Assembly (NCBI GenBank): GCA_019058515.1 | Contig: JAHPYY010000199.1 | Span: forward strand, 1 to 64,000 | DNA: 64,000 nucleotides | Direction of reading: 5' to 3' | Source of the DNA: Promethearchaeota archaeon | Lineage (GTDB): Archaea > Asgardarchaeota > Lokiarchaeia > Sigynarchaeales > SOKP01 | Notes under the pieces: generated by a model | What the model was told of the DNA's origin: nothing | The model's input: only the letters and a program-made list of their open reading frames with translations | The model's database searches: none | In this document: piece after piece, positions 26,332 through 34,925 of the stretch | Position numbering within the stretch: the stretch's first letter is position 1 | How the letters are laid out: every line of letters starts with the position of its first letter | Position numbers and translations under genes: made by a program

Positions 26332-27882
26332 ATGGCTTCGAATATAATAGGAACACCCATTATAATAGACATTGGTAGCGCTTATGTAAAAATAGGTTAT
26401 GCTGGAGAAACTAATCCACGTTTTTGTTTTCCCTGTATAACTGGTACCGAAAAATATAAAGCAGTTATGTACGATGTTGAAGCTAGAAACATATATGTTG
26501 GAGATGATGCCGAAAAACTAAGAGGAGTGCTAAAAGTCAACTATCCAATACAACGTGGTGTTATCATGGACTGGAACGACTACTACGAAATTTTAAACCA
26601 CATATTCTATTCTCTTTTGCGATTAAACAACGTTTCTGGACATCCTGTTTTGTATATAGAATCCCCTTATGTTCCAGCTGAAACAAAGGAATATATCGCA
26701 AGAGTTTTATACGAAACTCATGGAGCACAATATTTGATTATGATACCCTCTCCCATATTATCTTGCTTTTCGGTAGGGTTGTCTACAGGTTTAGTTGTAG
26801 AGAGTGGAGATGGAACGACATGGGTTACTCCTATAATCGATGGTCAAATGAACTATCAAGCGATTCAGAGAGTAAATTTAGCAGGAATGGATATTAGTAA
26901 TAGTTTAAAATCTTTAATGATGCGAGAAGGAATAAATATTGCTTCATCAGCGGTAGAAGAAATTATTCGCGAAATAAAAGAGAGAAACTGCTACTATGTA
27001 ATTGATCCAACTGATCGCCCTCCACATTCACATGATCAATATTCTTATTCCCTACCCGACGGGTCTACCGTAAATATTCCCACTCATATTCTTCACGAAG
27101 CCCCAGAAATTCTATTTAATCCAAGTTCTTTTGGCTCAAGTTCTCCGAGTATTCCACAAGCGGTAATCAACTGCCTGCAGAGTGTAGATAAAAGTTATTG
27201 GGGAGATCTTATTTCACAGTTGGTTCTTTCCGGAGGAAATTTCTCCCATCCAGGTCTTGAAGAGCGATTTAAATATGAATTAAACCACCACCTTCCCCAA
27301 CTTGGTAAAATTCCTATTGTATCAAACAAAAAAGCTACTAAATCTAAAAAAAATGAAAAGGAAATTAAAGGTGAAACTAAAAAGTTAAAAGACATGGAGA
27401 TAACTCCCAAAACTAAGGATACATGTCCTGAATGTGGAGAACTCGTAGAATTAGAACCTGGAAAGGATCTATGTCCTAATTGTGGAGCTAAAATGAAACT
27501 AACTCAACTCAAGATTAATTTAACTAAAAAAGGATCAGAAAAGAAAAAGAGCACGCTCTTATGCTCGAATTGTGGGAAAGCTATAGAGGACGAAAGCTCA
27601 ATTTTTTGTCCGTTTTGTGGAAGTAATTTAGAACACCTAGACGAGGGTGAAAGCGGAAGAACAAAACTCTCAGATACATCATCCAGCCAGAATGGAACTA
27701 AAACCTCCGATGATCCAATAAAACTCTTGAAATTTTTTATACCCTCAAATCTACAATTCGCAACCTTCAGTGGTGCAGCTATTCTCGCGAGCCTACCATC
27801 CTTTCAACAACTATTTATATCTCATGAAGAATTTCTATCAGATCCCAATTTGATATATAGAGATATAAGTCAAATTTTTTAA
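26332..27882 (+). CDS. Actin homologue with an inserted pair of zinc ribbons
   Basis: A 516-residue actin-fold protein. Phosphate-1 loop is IIDIGSAYVKIGYAGE (about 12-27), phosphate-2 VVESGDGTTWVTPIIDG, adenosine motif VLSGGNFSHPGLEERF, and the end SGAAILASLPSFQQLFIS matches the actin C-terminus. In the loop equivalent to actin residues about 328-337 there is an insertion of about 130 residues (roughly 331-464): a Lys-rich linker and two zinc ribbons, CPECGELVELEPGKDLCPNC and CSNCGKAIEDESSIFCPFC. Actin Asp154 is Glu here, His161 is Trp, and Gln137 is Ser or Pro, so ATP hydrolysis may be weak, as in Arps. It may be a cytoskeletal or chromatin Arp-like protein. Confidence 0.9.
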   Translation: MASNIIGTPIIIDIGSAYVKIGYAGETNPRFCFPCITGTEKYKAVMYDVEARNIYVGDDAEKLRGVLKVNYPIQRGVIMDWNDYYEILNHIFYSLLRLNNVSGHPVLYIESPYVPAETKEYIARVLYETHGAQYLIMIPSPILSCFSVGLSTGLVVESGDGTTWVTPIIDGQMNYQAIQRVNLAGMDISNSLKSLMMREGINIASSAVEEIIREIKERNCYYVIDPTDRPPHSHDQYSYSLPDGSTVNIPTHILHEAPEILFNPSSFGSSSPSIPQAVINCLQSVDKSYWGDLISQLVLSGGNFSHPGLEERFKYELNHHLPQLGKIPIVSNKKATKSKKNEKEIKGETKKLKDMEITPKTKDTCPECGELVELEPGKDLCPNCGAKMKLTQLKINLTKKGSEKKKSTLLCSNCGKAIEDESSIFCPFCGSNLEHLDEGESGRTKLSDTSSSQNGTKTSDDPIKLLKFFIPSNLQFATFSGAAILASLPSFQQLFISHEEFLSDPNLIYRDISQIF

Positions 27883-27994
27883 GCCAAAATTGGTCATCTT
27901 TTTCAATTTTACATCCTTTTTCTAGTCGATAGATTTTAATTCTAATATAAATTTAAAAACAAAAGCTTGCGTTTGAGTACGAGGTTAGACTCTA

Positions 27995-29101
27995 TTGAAA
28001 AGAAGATCACATTCAGTAATAACTATAACGCTCATCTGTTTGTTAGTAATTTCCGTAATTCCTTTAGGGTTAGCTAAAACCCGACAAAATTACATAATTC
28101 AGTTTGTCAAGTCAACTCAACTCGATGAATTTAACGGATTTTCGAATTCTGTGATTGATAAAGAAGAAGTATCTTTCGAAGCGACAGCAGTAGCCTTAGA
28201 AATAATAGACCACTACAAAATACCCGAGTTGGAATTAAACATATCAAAAATCACAGCTAACTTAACTATGAAATTAGATCTTGCTTTTAACCAGAGCAAC
28301 ATTGATATTTATAAGCTTTCTCACGCTTTAAAAGCTTTTTCATATCTTGATTACAATTTTACATCCATCTTGGAAAATAAAATAAATACATATCTTAACA
28401 AAACCTATCAATCAATTGGAGGATTCTCTCCAACTAATAGTTCTACTCAAATTAGCATGGCATCCACATTCTATGCAATCGAATGTTATAGATTTATTAA
28501 TAAATCAATACCAGAACCAGAGTTAATTAAGAACTGGACATTGGATTGCCTTAACCTAGATGGAGGATATGGTGGAAACTCAACATTATCCTCAGCAATA
28601 AGCAATACATACTTTGCGATTAATATTTTAAATTTACTTGGATACCAAAGTGAGATTCAAAATAAATCTAAAACCATTGAATATCTAAAATCCTTCTATT
28701 TTGATGAGATTGCTGATGATGTAAACTATGGTGGCTTTTTACCTAATGATGCTTCTAAAGATACACAGTTGAGTAGTACATATTTTTGTGTTCAGACTCT
28801 TGCTAACTTAAGCGAAATTATCGATAATAAGGATGATATCATTAGCTGGGTTTTGAAAAGACAAAACTACAGAGACGGGGGATTCTCTGACATTAAGGAC
28901 GGAAATATTATAGACTACTCGTCAATGAGCGCAACTTATTACGCGTTTGAAATTCTTAAAACTCTTAATCCCAATTTAGAACAGTTAAATGAGGATGTAT
29001 TTGCTGCAGAATTTAATTGGTGGATATTAATAATATTGTTCATAGTTATTGGAGCTGTGGTCGTTGTAGGATATTTTATATGGCGTCGCAGACAATTATA
29101 A
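27995..29101 (+). CDS. Exported prenyltransferase-like alpha/alpha-barrel protein, membrane-anchored
   Basis: A 368-residue protein begun by TTG at 27995. Residues 8-28 are a signal peptide ending near GLAKTRQ. The body has repeats with Gly-Gly-Phe/Tyr phrases: SIGGFSPTNSSTQISM, LDGGYGGNSTLSSAIS, YGGFLPNDASKDTQLSST and RDGGFSDIKDG, each followed by a helix with TYYAFEIL-like residues, as in protein prenyltransferase beta subunits and terpene cyclases. A C-terminal segment (WWILIILFIVIGAVVVVGYF) followed by RRR anchors it. No zinc-ligand set for prenyl transfer is evident, so a binding or structural role outside the cell is more likely. Confidence 0.72.
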   Translation: MKRRSHSVITITLICLLVISVIPLGLAKTRQNYIIQFVKSTQLDEFNGFSNSVIDKEEVSFEATAVALEIIDHYKIPELELNISKITANLTMKLDLAFNQSNIDIYKLSHALKAFSYLDYNFTSILENKINTYLNKTYQSIGGFSPTNSSTQISMASTFYAIECYRFINKSIPEPELIKNWTLDCLNLDGGYGGNSTLSSAISNTYFAINILNLLGYQSEIQNKSKTIEYLKSFYFDEIADDVNYGGFLPNDASKDTQLSSTYFCVQTLANLSEIIDNKDDIISWVLKRQNYRDGGFSDIKDGNIIDYSSMSATYYAFEILKTLNPNLEQLNEDVFAAEFNWWILIILFIVIGAVVVVGYFIWRRRQL

Positions 29102-29199
29102 TAACCAAAATACGATTGTTTTTAATTTAATAACTAACTTTTATAGCTTTTTAGGTTAATAATAATATTAATTTAATTACGAAGCTTTTGTTTTTTGAG

Positions 29200-30072
29200 A
29201 TGATTAAGGATTCTAAGAAAATTTTAGACGGTAAAGCGCTTTCTATATTGCTTAACGACGAATTAAAACAAAAAATTCAAACCACTTACAAAAATACCGG
29301 TTTAAAGCCAAAACTCGCAGCAATCATGGTGGGGGACAATCCCGCTTCCGAGGTATATGTTAGAATCAAAAGGAGGACATGCGATGAAGTCGGAATTGAA
29401 TCAACAGTTATAAAATTAGAAGAAAATTGTACTATTGATGAGTTAAAAGAGACAATAAAACAAGTAAATAATGATAACACTATTCATGGAATTATATTAC
29501 AACAACCTTTACCAGAACGACTAAGACCTTATGTTTCCTTTTTAGTTGAGCTAATTTCCCCTGACAAGGATGTGGATGGATTCCATCCACTAAACCGTGG
29601 AAAATTGTTTGATTACATCGAAACTTTAGCACCATGTACACCTAAAGGGATCATTAAGCTTTTAGATTATTATGGTATTGAATTGAAGGGTAAAAATGTA
29701 GCTATCATCAATCGGTCAAATTTAGTAGGAAAACCTCTAATTTTTATGCTTTTAAAAAGAAACGCTACGATCACAATATGCCATACATCGACGATCGATT
29801 TAGAGAGGCATTGTAAGCAAGCTGATATTTTAATAGTCGCTGTCGGCAAACCCAAATTCATTACGAAGAACATGATTAAAAATGGGGCGATTGTTATCGA
29901 TGTAGGACAAAGCAGAGTCGAGGGAAAATTAATTGGAGATGTTGATTTTGATGATGTATACGAAAAATGTGGCATGATAACACCTTCACCTGGAGGTGTT
30001 GGTCCCCTTACAGTCAGTTTTCTTTTGCAAAACACATATATTACTTTTCAAACTCTAATAAGTAAAGATTAA
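29200..30072 (+). CDS. folD: Methylenetetrahydrofolate dehydrogenase/cyclohydrolase
   Basis: A 290-residue bifunctional FolD that interconverts methylene- and formyl-tetrahydrofolate. Family motifs: VGDNPASEVYVRIKRRTCDE (catalytic Tyr and Lys), GIILQQPLPERL, DKDVDGFHPLNRGKL with the catalytic Asp, CTPKGIIKLLDYYGIELKG, NRSNLVGKPL (NADP-binding) and TPSPGGVGPLT near the end. The frame is open from TTG at 29188, but the ATG at 29200 is preferred. FolD supplies formyl-THF needed by PurH at 18570. Tetrahydrofolate use in an archaeon agrees with purH being folate-dependent. Confidence 0.95.
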   Translation: MIKDSKKILDGKALSILLNDELKQKIQTTYKNTGLKPKLAAIMVGDNPASEVYVRIKRRTCDEVGIESTVIKLEENCTIDELKETIKQVNNDNTIHGIILQQPLPERLRPYVSFLVELISPDKDVDGFHPLNRGKLFDYIETLAPCTPKGIIKLLDYYGIELKGKNVAIINRSNLVGKPLIFMLLKRNATITICHTSTIDLERHCKQADILIVAVGKPKFITKNMIKNGAIVIDVGQSRVEGKLIGDVDFDDVYEKCGMITPSPGGVGPLTVSFLLQNTYITFQTLISKD

Positions 30073-30158
30073 TAAAAGTAATCCTCATAAATATTTACAA
30101 TAATAACATTTGATTTTTAACTTAAGATACAGAAGCGATTAATTAAAACTACAAAATT

Positions 30159-30611
30159 ATGGCAATTTTGGAAATCGGAATTAATCTAGGGAATCGAAAT
30201 CTTCTAGAAATCAAGTATTATGGATCATCTGAACAATTAGACCCTAATTTGAGAGCAAGCTTCCTTTCTGCTTTAGAGAGTTTTACTTCTGAGGTTTTTG
30301 GAGACGACATAAATGTGGTATCACTTGCATCGTATAAACTAGTTTGTTATAGCGAACCAGTATCTTTACCATCTGAAGATAAAGATAATAAAGAACCACT
30401 ACTCCATTATGCCATTGTAGAAAAAGGTACCGATGTTGATGTAGTTAAAGATCATTTAAAGGAAATACACCTTCATTTTCTTAACAGATTTCCTTTAAAT
30501 TATATCTTTTCGAAGAAGAAAAAGTATTTTAAGCAATTTTATCCTAGAATAGATGATATTTTAGGGGATCTTAAACTTAAAACGGAAGACAGATTTAGAT
30601 CAATTTTTTAA
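30159..30611 (+). CDS. Small longin/roadblock-like protein
   Basis: A 150-residue protein beginning with a strand (AILEIGINL) and ending with a helix-rich segment (HFLNRFPLNYIFSKKKKYFK). The order of five strands with helices and a closing NRF/F-rich helix resembles longin or profilin-like domains that Asgard archaea carry next to small GTPases. I cannot distinguish longin from roadblock by eye. Its TAA at 30609 is in the same reading frame as the GTPase that follows, and no canonical start lies between, so the two genes are translated together or were once fused. Confidence 0.45.
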   Translation: MAILEIGINLGNRNLLEIKYYGSSEQLDPNLRASFLSALESFTSEVFGDDINVVSLASYKLVCYSEPVSLPSEDKDNKEPLLHYAIVEKGTDVDVVKDHLKEIHLHFLNRFPLNYIFSKKKKYFKQFYPRIDDILGDLKLKTEDRFRSIF

Positions 30612-30635
30612 TGGTTTAATGAGAGGTCGTGTCTA

Positions 30636-31817
30636 CTGAGTTCTAACATTGGTCCAGAAGCGCAAGCGGCTTATCAAAAATATCTTGACGCTTCTACTCT
30701 TTCTGAAAAGATTAAAAAGTTAGAGGATTTTTTATCTTTAGTTCCTAAACATAAAGCAACAGAGAAAATCGTTGCTTTAAATAGATCAAGACTCGCAAAA
30801 CTTAAACGCGAACTTGAAGAAAAAAGACAGAAACTTAAAAGCGGTAAAACTGTAAGTCCCTTTTCGATAAAAAAAGAAGGCATTCAAATAATTTTAATTA
30901 GTCAATACCACACACCAGGAGTAGGAAAGACTTCACTACTTAATATGCTGACAGGTGCAGCAAAGGATAAAATTGGCAAATTTACTGAATTGCCTGAGAT
31001 TGGAATTTATAATTACGAGCAAATTAGATTCCAAATTGTTGACATGCCAGCATTAATGGAAGATGCAGCTTTAGGTGTGGGAAATGGAAAGGAAATTTTA
31101 GCACAAATTCGTGCATGCGATCTCCTATGTTTATGCATCGATTTGTCGAGAGATTATCACTCTCAAATGAGTATGTTATTAGAAGAGCTAACAAAAGCAG
31201 ATATTAGGATCAATGTGCCACCTCCTCCAATTGAGATTCAAAAAACTGGTTCGAATAAAATACAAGTATTTTTTCTAACAAAAGAAGCTCAAGAATACAT
31301 GTACCTTACCGAAGAGATTAAGGAAATAATTAGAGAAACAGGGATTAGAAACGCTATAGTAAAAGTATACGGAAGGATTAATTTAGATCAAGTTATAGAC
31401 GTTATAAGCCCCTCGATGGTATATTTAGATACTATTATTTTCGGGACTAAAGGAGATTTGTCTCATACAGAAAATAGCTTTCTAGAACTACAACAAGCAT
31501 ATTCCGATAAATTTCCGATTATCATAGGTATTAGTATCCCAAAAAAAGAATTTCCAACTAATTTTGGGGAAATCGTACTCAATTTTCTAAAAAAAATAAA
31601 AGTTTTTACTATGAACGCGGGAAGAGTAGCAGAGAAACCTCTTGTGATGGATGAAAATTGCACCGTTAAGGATGTGGCTCTTAGAGTCCATAAAAGCTTC
31701 TATGAATTATTTGATTATGCGATTGTTATACGGGAAAGTGCAAAACAGAGAAAAAAAAGAGTGGGCATTGACTATGTGTTGAATGATAACGATATAATCG
31801 AGCTTCATTCCATTTAG
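30636..31817 (+). CDS. DRG/Rbg-type GTPase with TGS domain, non-canonical start
   Basis: A GTPase of the DRG family. An N-terminal helical part (LSLVPKHKATEKIVALNR) matches the DRG helix region; the G domain has G1 TPGVGKTSLL, G3 DMPAL, G4 TKGD and G5-like ISIP, and a TGS domain closes it (EKPLVMDENCTVKDVALRVH to NDNDIIELHSI). The coding frame continues upstream of the first ATG (30945), which would delete G1, back to the stop TAA at 30609-30611. No ATG, GTG or TTG lies in between; CTG at 30636 after GAGAGGT, or ATT at 30648, is the likely start. DRG GTPases act on ribosomes. It is adjacent to the longin-like gene. Confidence 0.75.
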   Translation: MSSNIGPEAQAAYQKYLDASTLSEKIKKLEDFLSLVPKHKATEKIVALNRSRLAKLKRELEEKRQKLKSGKTVSPFSIKKEGIQIILISQYHTPGVGKTSLLNMLTGAAKDKIGKFTELPEIGIYNYEQIRFQIVDMPALMEDAALGVGNGKEILAQIRACDLLCLCIDLSRDYHSQMSMLLEELTKADIRINVPPPPIEIQKTGSNKIQVFFLTKEAQEYMYLTEEIKEIIRETGIRNAIVKVYGRINLDQVIDVISPSMVYLDTIIFGTKGDLSHTENSFLELQQAYSDKFPIIIGISIPKKEFPTNFGEIVLNFLKKIKVFTMNAGRVAEKPLVMDENCTVKDVALRVHKSFYELFDYAIVIRESAKQRKKRVGIDYVLNDNDIIELHSI

Positions 31818-31819
31818 AG

Positions 31820-34480
31820 TTAGCCTATTTTAATTTTATCAACAATTGTGGGAATCTTTTTGAGTTCAGTTATATAGGCATCCTGTAAAGTTTTATCTCC
31901 TTCTATAATGTTTCCGATACTCTCAAAAGCGTAAATTAAATTCTCCAAATAATCTACTAAATCTCCTTTAAAGATTAACAATTCGTATTCTTCTCGTATA
32001 AACTCACATATTCCGTTAATATCTAGATTTTTTTCAACACGAAGATTTAATATAATTTTTTCAAAATTTTGCCTTCCGCAATCACAATAAGGACTGTCAT
32101 CACAGGCGCAGTTGAAGATATCTCCCGTCCATTTGTAAATAAGATTTACCAATTTTTCGGAAAATTTCTTCCTCTTCTTCACATATTCTGCATTCATTAG
32201 CGATAAAACACTAGCGGAGAAAAAGTTATTGGAAAAGTATTTCATATTTACATTTCTGGAGAGATCCGCAACTACCTTTTTGGATAAATACACATTTTTA
32301 AACGGTTGGAGTTCTAAGGCTATATCCTCAAGTTTTTTATCTCGATGTTTCAATTCTTCTATAATTGTTAAAGCATGGCTGATTGTTAAAAAAGATTTAG
32401 CTATTGCTCTTCCCAAAAAAGTAATTTGGTATGTGTCAGAAATGATTTTTTGAATAAGCTTAAATTTTATAAGCTCCTTAATAAATAGGTCTAGGTCATA
32501 ATTGCCATTGATTAATTGATCGTTAAACCTTTGAATATTAGTAGTCATTATTTCATCATTAAAAATAGAGATGAAAGCGAGAAGTTCTGTCTTAGCCTTA
32601 TCCTCATTTGGTTCAAGTTCGAAGTCTTTTATCTCTCCGTTTAAAAGCCTTATAGCTACATTATCCTCCGTTTCTTTAGATTTAGGATTATAAACCTTGC
32701 CTGGCTCTATTAATAAATAGGCTAATCCTATCTTATGCTTTCCTAACCTTCCCGCTCGTCCTAGCATCTGCTCAAATTCCGCGACGGAAAGAATCTTTAT
32801 CCCCATAGACAAAGACTCGAAAATTACTTGTTTAGCCGGAAGATCTACTCCAGCGGCTAGGGCGGCTGTAGCAACGACGCCAACTATCTTTTGATTTTGA
32901 AATTCCGTTTCGATTTGTTTCCGTTCATCGTAATTTAATCCTGAATGATATGGTTTTACTAGTATTCCCTTTCTCTGGAAAAAATTAGACAAGTTTTCGC
33001 ATTTTTTTCGTGAATTCGTAAAAATTATCGATTGTCCTTTAAAACCGTAATCGGATTTTTGAGAAAAAGCGTTTTTAACAATTTTATATATTGAATTTCT
33101 TTTAAAATCTTCATTTACGCACAAAATCAAGTGTCGTTCTATTGGGACTGGTCGATTAGAGTATCTAATCAATTTCGACTTTAATTTTTGAGCTAGAATT
33201 TCAGGTTCTCCAATAGTAGCGCTTAAATAAATAAATTGTGCTCTAAGACTTACGATTTTTAAACGGGAAATTAAGCCATCCAAGATAAAACCTCTTTCCT
33301 CATCAGCAAGAGTTTGAATCTCATCGATGACAATTGTTTCAGTCAGGGCAAAAGTTTTCATATGACCACTTCTTAACAAGCTATCGATAGCTTCGTATGT
33401 TGCAATAATTATTTGGGCTTCCTCTAATTCTTTTATATCAGTGCTTTCTACGCTCTCAAATAGAGATTCGCCCACTTTCTTAACTATTTTTAAGCCAAGT
33501 GTGTTATACTTCTTCAGAAACTCATCTGTTCTTATGTTTGCTAAAGCCACGATGGGGACTAAGTACAGCATTTTAGATGCTTTATTTGCTAGTAATTTTG
33601 AGACTCCGGAAATTTCACCAATTAGGGTTTTTCCCGAAGATGTAGGAGACATAATCAATTGGTCGGAATTTTCAGACAAAAGTCCTTTGTCTATTGATAT
33701 TGCTTGAACAGGTAGTAGTTTTTTTATCTTAAGTTTTAAATATCTTTCTTTCAGTTTTGAAGGAATGTCTAAATCTTCTATCCTGACATTTTCGTATTTT
33801 TTACTGATTTTCTGGCTTCTCTCAACATCATATAATGTTAATGCTTTGTTATTTATTGGGTTAAAGTCGTTTTTAAACGAAGAAATGACTTTATCAACGC
33901 TTTTAAATTTTAAAATCAAGTGAGAAAAGAAATTTTTTAATTTTGGATCTATTCTATCATTTAACATTCCCAACTTCTCAATATGCTTAAATAATTCAAC
34001 TTTTCCACATTCAGCACAAATTATTCTGTGTTTATATTTGATTTGCTCTTTTTTATCCAACAATGTAAATTTTTGGTTTATCAAACACTCTTCACATAAA
34101 GTAAGATACAAGACTTTATTCTTGTCAAATTGAAATGCGTTTAACATTTTTAGTATGAGTTGAGTTTCTTTCTGTTTAGCTAGTTGTGAGAACACCACGA
34201 ATTGATTTTCATCAGCTAAAATAAATTGCCTCATTAATTTCGGATCTAAGGGCATTAAGCCTCCGTCTTTTTGAATTTTATCAAACTTCAGCGGTCTAAC
34301 CTTTTCTTTGAAATCTAAACCAAATATTACCACACCTTTAAAAAATGGGTCGTTAATATAAGAAAATGATTTCTTACTCTTCTTTAAATCCTTAATGTAG
34401 AAAAAATTCACATTATACTTCGGTCCACTATCACGCGTTTTGTTAAAAACCACGAAGTGTTCTTTGTTGGTTAATTTCAC
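31820..34480 (-). CDS. Ski2/Hel308-like superfamily 2 helicase with zinc-binding segments
   Basis: An 886-residue helicase. N-terminal 230 residues include a cysteine pair module (CEECLINQ, ICAECGKVELF). Motif I SPTSSGKTLIGE, motif Ia region LVPIVALANI, motif II DEIQ, motif III YLSATIGEP, motif IV-V region TNSRKKCENL and VVATAALAAGVDLPA, motif VI EQMLGRAGRLG. The C-terminal part has helical bundles and a Cys-rich site (CACDDSPYCDCGRQ). It resembles archaeal Ski2-like helicases with a C-terminal helical domain and probably unwinds nucleic acid in repair or RNA turnover. Ends two bases from the GTPase gene, convergently. Confidence 0.85.
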   Translation of the reverse strand: MKLTNKEHFVVFNKTRDSGPKYNVNFFYIKDLKKSKKSFSYINDPFFKGVVIFGLDFKEKVRPLKFDKIQKDGGLMPLDPKLMRQFILADENQFVVFSQLAKQKETQLILKMLNAFQFDKNKVLYLTLCEECLINQKFTLLDKKEQIKYKHRIICAECGKVELFKHIEKLGMLNDRIDPKLKNFFSHLILKFKSVDKVISSFKNDFNPINNKALTLYDVERSQKISKKYENVRIEDLDIPSKLKERYLKLKIKKLLPVQAISIDKGLLSENSDQLIMSPTSSGKTLIGEISGVSKLLANKASKMLYLVPIVALANIRTDEFLKKYNTLGLKIVKKVGESLFESVESTDIKELEEAQIIIATYEAIDSLLRSGHMKTFALTETIVIDEIQTLADEERGFILDGLISRLKIVSLRAQFIYLSATIGEPEILAQKLKSKLIRYSNRPVPIERHLILCVNEDFKRNSIYKIVKNAFSQKSDYGFKGQSIIFTNSRKKCENLSNFFQRKGILVKPYHSGLNYDERKQIETEFQNQKIVGVVATAALAAGVDLPAKQVIFESLSMGIKILSVAEFEQMLGRAGRLGKHKIGLAYLLIEPGKVYNPKSKETEDNVAIRLLNGEIKDFELEPNEDKAKTELLAFISIFNDEIMTTNIQRFNDQLINGNYDLDLFIKELIKFKLIQKIISDTYQITFLGRAIAKSFLTISHALTIIEELKHRDKKLEDIALELQPFKNVYLSKKVVADLSRNVNMKYFSNNFFSASVLSLMNAEYVKKRKKFSEKLVNLIYKWTGDIFNCACDDSPYCDCGRQNFEKIILNLRVEKNLDINGICEFIREEYELLIFKGDLVDYLENLIYAFESIGNIIEGDKTLQDAYITELKKIPTIVDKIKIG

Positions 34481-34615
34481 ATTTGTATTTAATCGGTTAG
34501 TGATTGTATAAATGTCTCAAAACAATTCAATTTTGTGATTATATTAAAATTAGAGTGGAACGAAATAAATCAAGGAAAAATCTAATTAACTGAAAAATGA
34601 TAGAGGAAATTTATA

Positions 34616-34807
34616 TTAAAAACCAAAAACACTTTTAATTTTGTCGTAAACTTCCTTTATTTGTCTTAATTTCGCTTCGTCTCCTTGATTTAGGAAATGT
34701 TCGACCCATTGGGCGAGTCCGCCTTGTTTAATTCAAGAGAGCGTTGATCTCTCTAATTTAATCCAATCAAGGAAATATTGAGCGGCTTGCTTATCTGCTT
34801 CTGACAT
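34616..34807 (-). pseudogene. Small protein gene interrupted by an in-frame TGA
   Basis: Starting at ATG 34807, the frame reads MSEADKQAAQYFLDWIKLER, then STLS, TGA (34733-34735), and continues IKQGGLAQWVEHFLNQGDEA ending KSVFGF. Both halves are hydrophilic helix and look like one 63-residue protein. No SECIS-like hairpin is seen in the 110 bases downstream, and TGA is used as a normal stop in other genes here, so the likeliest cause is a TGG to TGA change. Selenocysteine is possible but unsupported. The protein family is not recognised. Divergent from the DnaJ-type gene. Confidence 0.5.
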
Positions 34808-34925
34808 TGTGTTGGGATAATTTCGAATTGAAATGTTTTTATATATTTTATAATCTTAATAAATATAAAAATTGCGATATCGAAAAATTACAATATTAAA
34901 CAACTTATATAGGAAATGAGAAGAA

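Noticed and set aside
34733..34735. TGA at 34733 read as selenocysteine
   Set aside because: No SECIS-like hairpin in the next 110 bases and no redox-type context; kept as an interrupted gene instead.
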